Positions 58,875 to 64,000 of a stretch of 64,000 nucleotides of DNA are shown here, piece by piece (positions within the stretch are counted from its first letter, which is position 1; every line of letters begins with the position of its first letter). The notes beneath the pieces are model-generated. The model saw nothing but the letters and a program-made list of their open reading frames with translations, had not been told where the DNA came from and did not search any database. A program made the translations under genes and the position numbers. This stretch comes from Lentilactobacillus diolivorans DSM 14421 (lineage in GTDB: Bacteria; Bacillota; Bacilli; Lactobacillales; Lactobacillaceae): assembly GCF_001434255.1 (NCBI RefSeq), contig NZ_AZEY01000108.1:59859-123858 (forward strand), in the 5' to 3' direction.

Positions 58875-61800
58875 ATGCAAAGAGAAAACTTCTTGAAGCG
58901 AATTTACACTGTTCTAATGACGATGATATTAGCATTTCAACTAATTACACCATTTTTTCAAGTAACAGCATACGGGGCAGATACGACAGATATTAGCACT
59001 GTTTTACCGGATTCTGCCAACCATAGCATTATTGATAATGCGGATGTTTCATTTACTGATCAGAACAATCAGCCGTCGAATTCAAATCAGATTACGCCTG
59101 ATACTAATATTTCGTTACATTATGATTGGTCAATTCCAAATAAGCTAAAGAATAACTACCAATTGAAGAGTGGTGATTATTATACTTTTCAGCTGCCTAA
59201 GAATATTACATACAGCGCAAGAACTGGTCAACTTGGGGATTATGGAACTTATAGTATCACAGCAGATGGTAAAGTGACGTTCACGTTTAATAGTAATGTT
59301 GAAAATCACGATACGATTAGCGGTGAATTTACGTACACCCAGAAAATAGATTCTAAAACAACCGCTGGCAGCCAAACAATTGATATTCCGACGACAGATG
59401 GGGTTAAAACGACCAGCATTATTGTTAATCCGACGGGTGGAAACGATATCGCTAAAACGGGGACGGTGTCCAAGGATAATAAACAAATTACTTGGGATGT
59501 CTTAGTTAACACTGATACAAATGCATTGAAGGATGCACAAATAAAGGACCCGATGCCTAAGGGGACTACTTTGGACAAAACAGTGGTTTATCCGGTATCA
59601 GTTAACTTAAAAGGTGCCGTTATCTCCACTGGGGATCCTTTGATTGCTGGCACTGATTATACGGTTGACAAAGATGGCACGGTGCAGCTAATTGGCAAAT
59701 ATGCTGAAACAAATCAAGCTTTTAAGATCGAATACACAACGGATATTGATAGTAGTGCCGTTCCAGATGCTGGTGGACCGGTTAAATTTGATAATACAGC
59801 AACTCTTAGCAATAATGGACAGGATTATTCCGCCAATGCTTCAGTAACCGTCAATTATGGGAAATTCTTAGAGAAAAAATTTGATGGTCAAGATAATAAT
59901 GGTAGTCAAAAATATAATTGGCATGTTAATTATAACTTTGGTGAGAAATCACTTTCGACTAACACTCAATTAACGGATACATTGTCTAAAGGCCAAGTGT
60001 TTAGTGGTGATCCTAAATTAACTTATGAAGATGGGACAACGGTTACTGACGATCAATATAAAATCACCTACAATGATGATAAAACTCAGATGATTATTAC
60101 ATTTCCAAAAGGGCTTGATCGAGGCGTAAAAGTTGCCTATCAGTCTCAGTTGACGGGTCCAAATGATGATCAGGATACAATTAGCAATACTGCTTCCAGC
60201 AACGGCCAAACTGTGTCTGCCGGTGATCAACAAGTTAACCAACAAGGATTGTCAAAATCAATTGCGAGCGTTGATTACAATGCCAAAACGGTTCAGTGGC
60301 ACTTAGATATTAATATGGCTCGCCAAGACATGTCAGATTGGTCCATGACTGATTCGGTTCCAGATGGATTGACCGTTGATACCAAGTCGTTTGGATTAAC
60401 CGATAAAGACACAGGAAAGGAATTGGTTAATGGCACAGATTATCAGGTGGTGCCAACATCTACCGGTTTTAAAGTAACATTGTTGGGTAATTTGAAAAAA
60501 CACGCTAAAGATTGGCTTGTTTTAGCTTACAAGACGAGTTTTGATACGTCTAAATTGGCACATTCTTTGAAATGGACCAATCAAGCAAAGGCAACTTGGA
60601 CGGACTAATCAGGTTCACCCCATACCAATAATGCGCAAGCTGATTTTACACCTAAGGTTGAATTTCCAAATGATGGTAGTAAATCAGGCAGCTATAATCC
60701 AGTCGATAAGACCATTACTTGGACGGTTGTTGCCAATTATAATCAACGAACATTAAAAGATGCCCAAATTGTTGATAATATTCAAGGTGATCAAGATTAT
60801 GTTGCTAAGAGTGCAAAATTAACTGAGGCAACGATCAATTCGGATGGTTCCTATAAACCAGGAGCTGAAGTTGATAATGCTAATATCGGTTATGATTCTC
60901 AAAACCAACGATTAACGGCCAAATTACCGGATAATAGCACTAAAGCATATGTATTAACCTATCAAACAAGTTTAGCTGGTAAAGTAATTGATCAAGAAAC
61001 TTACAACAACACAGCAACGTATCAAAACAACGATCAAAGTAGTCAACTAACAGCAGCAGTAACAGTGCCTAATAGTGGTAATCTGGCTGAAAAGAGTGGG
61101 CAACAAGATCCAACAGATGCATCATATGCGTTGTGGAATATTTGGGTTAATAAGGAACAGTCCAGTTTAAAAGATGTGACCGTTAATGATACGCCATCAG
61201 ATAATCAAATTATTGATCCCTCAACGATTATCATTTATCCAACCAAGGTTGCTCAAAATGGCAGTTTCACTGAAGATACTGCCAATCCTTTAAAGGCCGG
61301 CTCCGATTATAACGTTGATTTGACGACGGACAATGCTGGCAAACAGGCATTAAAAATTGATTTTAAGAATCCGATTACCTCTGCTTATGCCATTCACTAT
61401 AAGGCGCTCATTAATTCATCTTTGGCAAATGATACTTTAACGAATGCAGTTACTGTAACTGGAAACGGTGAAAAAACCGTAACTCAGAGTAAAACGACAC
61501 AAACTAAAGTTGTTAATAGCGGTGGATCAGCAACTGGCAAAAATTCAAATTTGACGATTACTAAAGTTGATCAATCGACTAAAAGTTCCATTTCGGGGGT
61601 TAGCTTTGAATTATATGCCGATAATAATGGACAAAAAGGACAATTGTTAAGAAGCGGAACGACCGATAAAGACGGTAAACTTAATTGGCAAAATTTAAAA
61701 TCTGGCGACTATTTGCTCTTTGAAACCAAGGCAGCCGATGGCTATGTTATTCCAACTGAATACGCTCAAGGTAAAAAAGTCACCATTACCAGCAGTCAAG

Positions 61801-63983
61801 ATAATACTAATACCATCAATGATACTGTTCCAAATGAGAAAGGGAGCGTCACTGTTACTAAAACGGATTTTGACACCAATCAGCCTTTGCAAGGAGCTGT
61901 ATTCTCACTATACCAAGAAAACGGGACGTTAATTAAGTCAGGTTTAACGACTAATCAAGATGGTCAAGTGACATATACTGGTTTAAATGCCGGTAGTTAT
62001 TATTTAGTTGAGACTGACGCTCCAGATGGGTACAACTTTGATAAGAATAAAACATACGCATTCGCGATTGATGGCAGCCATATTAATCAAACAGTTGCTG
62101 TTACCAATTCGGAAAAAGCTGGGGCAGTTACGTTAACCAAAGTTGATCGTGATGATGGACAAAAGCTAGCTAGCGCAACCTTCTCATTGTTCCAAAAAGA
62201 TGGGACATTAATTAAAGCCGGTCTGGTAACGGATAGTTTGGGTAGGATTTCGTATGACAATTTAAAGCCCGGCGATTACTATTTTGTTGAAACACAGGCA
62301 CCAGTTGGTTATCAATTGGATAACCATCAGTATTCATTTACCGTTGCAGTTGGTCAACAAACTCAATCAGTATCTGTCACTGCGACTGATGAAAAGACAC
62401 CAGGATCAGTTCAATTAATCAAGCAAGACACCAATACCGGTAAAGCGCTTGGTGATGCAACGTTTGATCTATATCAACAACAAAATTCAGTTGCTAAATT
62501 GGTTCAATCTAATTTGAAAACGGATAGTAACGGTCAAATAACAGTTAGTGGTCTCCAACCTGGTGATTACTATTTTGTTGAGACCCAAGCACCAGCTGGT
62601 TATCAATTAAACAAAGATCAGCAGTATCCTTTTAAAATCATATTTAATCAAACGACGGCTGCCAAAGTTACCGTTAACGATAGCGAAGCCACTGGTTCAG
62701 TTGTTTTAACAAAGACTGATCAGCAAACCAAGCAAAAGTTGGCTAATGCTGAATTTGATTTATACAGTCAGGATGGCTCGATTGTTAAACAAGGCTTGAT
62801 AACAAATGCCAATGGTCAATTAACGGTTAGTGATTTAGCACCGGGAGACTACTATTTTGTTGAAACCAAAGCACCAGATGGCTATCAACTCGATAAAGAT
62901 CAACAATATCCAGTTACAGTCGAGTTTAATCAGCAGGCTCCTGCAGCTGTTAATGTGACCGATAGTCAAACACCTGGATCTGTTCAACTGACCAAAGTTG
63001 ATAAACAGACTAATCAGGCTTTATCAGGGGCAAGCTTTGCTTTATATAAGCAAGATGGCACCTTGGTTAAAAATGATTTGGTAACGAATAATCAAGGACA
63101 AATTCTTTACGACAACTTAATGCCGGGCAGTTATTACTTTGTTGAAACCAAAGCACCTGCTGGATATCAATTAAACAATCGCCAGTTATCGTTTACTATC
63201 AAAATTGGTTCCCAAACTGAACCAGTGACATTAACCGCTAGTGATGAGGAAACGCCTGGATCTGTTAAACTAATCAAAACTGATCAAAGCACTCATCAAC
63301 CATTGTCCGGAGCCGTTTTCGATCTTTATCGACGTCAAGGACCTGTTTCAACAGTTATTAAGACAGGCCTAATAACTGATTCAAATGGTCTGATTACAGT
63401 TGATAATTTGCAACCTGGTGACTACTATTTCGTTGAAACTAAAGCGCCAATGGGTTATCAGTTGAATAATGATGTTCAGTATCCAGTTACGGTTGCAATT
63501 GCTCAAAGCCAAGCTAGTACGGTTACAGTTCAAAATAAACCAACCAATTCGACGCCAACAAAACCGGTTTGTCCAGTAACACCTCAGACGGTTTATCCGT
63601 TAAATCCCGGTTGCGGTCAATCAACATCTGGCTCGACTTGCGGATCAACAGTTAACACGAATCAGAGTAGTGCTAACAATGGTGGTAATAGTGTGGGTAC
63701 CGTTATCAACAATCGAAATGGTGACAACTCAATGTCTTCTGGTGATTCAGCAACTAAATCCGCAAGCAGCAGTAGTCAAAATCAGGTACCAGCAATAGCG
63801 GGAAATTCAAGCCAATCTGCGGCTGGTTCCCCATCAACGGATGGCGCGACTAATCAAACACCAACACGGACTTCTAGTGTTTTACCACAAACGGGCGAAT
63901 CTCCCAATTATTTGATGCTGATTGGCTTTGTTTTACTCCTTGCTTGTGGGACATTTGTTTTGAGACGGTTTAAAAACAGATGA
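58875..63983 (+). pseudogene. Giant LPxTG adhesin (Cna/SpaA type) with an in-frame stop
   Basis: One continuous frame of 1702 codons broken only by TAA at 60606-60608 (codon 578). After that stop the frame stays open through 'SGSPHTNNAQADFTPKVEFP' to the end, so the downstream part is not a separate gene with its own start. Parts: signal peptide ('VLMTMILAFQLITPFFQV'), repeated adhesin/collagen-binding-like domains (to about 61530), seven SpaA/Cna-B repeats (each starting like 'GSVQLTKVDKQTNQALSGAS' and carrying 'ETKAPDGYQL'; about 61545-63540), a Ser/Asn/Gly-rich stalk, and sorting signal 'LPQTGESPNY' with a membrane tail. With the stop, only a 577-aa secreted, unanchored fragment would be made. 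Confidence 0.88.
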
Positions 63984-64000
63984 CGCCTCGTAAATGGGCA

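Noticed and set aside
61065-63983. Separate gene for the C-terminal half of the adhesin
   Set aside because: The frame is continuous with 58875-60605 and open right after the TAA at 60606; the apparent start is a GTG in mid-domain without a ribosome site.

Overview
The window reads as the chromosome of a low-G+C Gram-positive lactic acid bacterium, most likely a heterofermentative member of the Lactobacillaceae. The evidence is strong GGAGG-type ribosome binding sites, frequent TTG/GTG starts, cre (CcpA) boxes, LPxTG, LysM and NlpC/P60 surface proteins, a lam/agr-type quorum-sensing locus, and a propanediol (pdu) microcompartment next to cobalamin genes in the layout known from B12-dependent lactobacilli. 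The species cannot be named from sequence alone.

Layout. 1-2.5 kb: tail of a cobalamin/haem biosynthesis cluster (cobS-cobC-hemD). 3.0-4.1 kb (minus): pocR, an AraC-type activator. 4.46-19.05 kb (plus): a pdu operon in the order A-B-C-D-E-G-H-K-J-[repeat array]-L-M-N-O-(HbpS-like)-P-Q-W-U, covering shell, B12-dependent diol/glycerol dehydratase, reactivase, adenosyltransferase, aldehyde and alcohol dehydrogenases, phosphotransacylase and propionate kinase. 19.2-23.4 kb: old-yellow-enzyme reductase, tyrosine phosphatase, a frameshifted secreted protein and a second PocR-like regulator. 23.5-29.7 kb: accessory secreted and membrane proteins, recombinase debris, an amidase, an MFS pump and an Rrf2-like regulator. 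30.4-36.05 kb (minus): a dedicated ECF transporter (T, fused double ATPase, S component) followed by two exported proteins that look like the two domains of animal transcobalamin/intrinsic factor made as separate polypeptides, then an EutP/PduV GTPase. I propose this is a B12-capture and uptake operon; it is the most interesting system here. 36.6-38.6 kb: PepO peptidase. 38.76-45.19 kb: a 6.4-kb island bounded by nearly identical ~97-bp inverted repeats. It carries a frameshifted serine recombinase, a CPBP protease with a 22-codon peptide gene, an agr-like locus (agrB, an unlisted agrD encoding a Cys-Phe-Leu-Phe-Leu type pheromone, a triply frameshifted agrC, agrA) and IS remnants. 45.2-58.2 kb: housekeeping and accessory genes (two-component system, condensation-like acyltransferase, polyphosphate kinase 2, NlpC/P60 hydrolase, ABC exporter with LytTR/DUF3021, methyltransferase, RarA/MgsA). 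58.9-64.0 kb: a giant LPxTG adhesin interrupted by one in-frame stop.

Two threads run through the window. One is B12: synthesis genes, B12-dependent diol degradation, cobalamin adenosylation, and a putative B12 receptor/ECF importer. Both PocR paralogues end in the same transcobalamin beta-like domain (DUF4430-like) found in the uptake operon. The other is a family of intergenic hairpin elements at about ten places. Their stem lengths and connectors are conserved, but the stem sequences differ from copy to copy with both arms changing together; several loci also carry tandem 83-94-bp partial copies.
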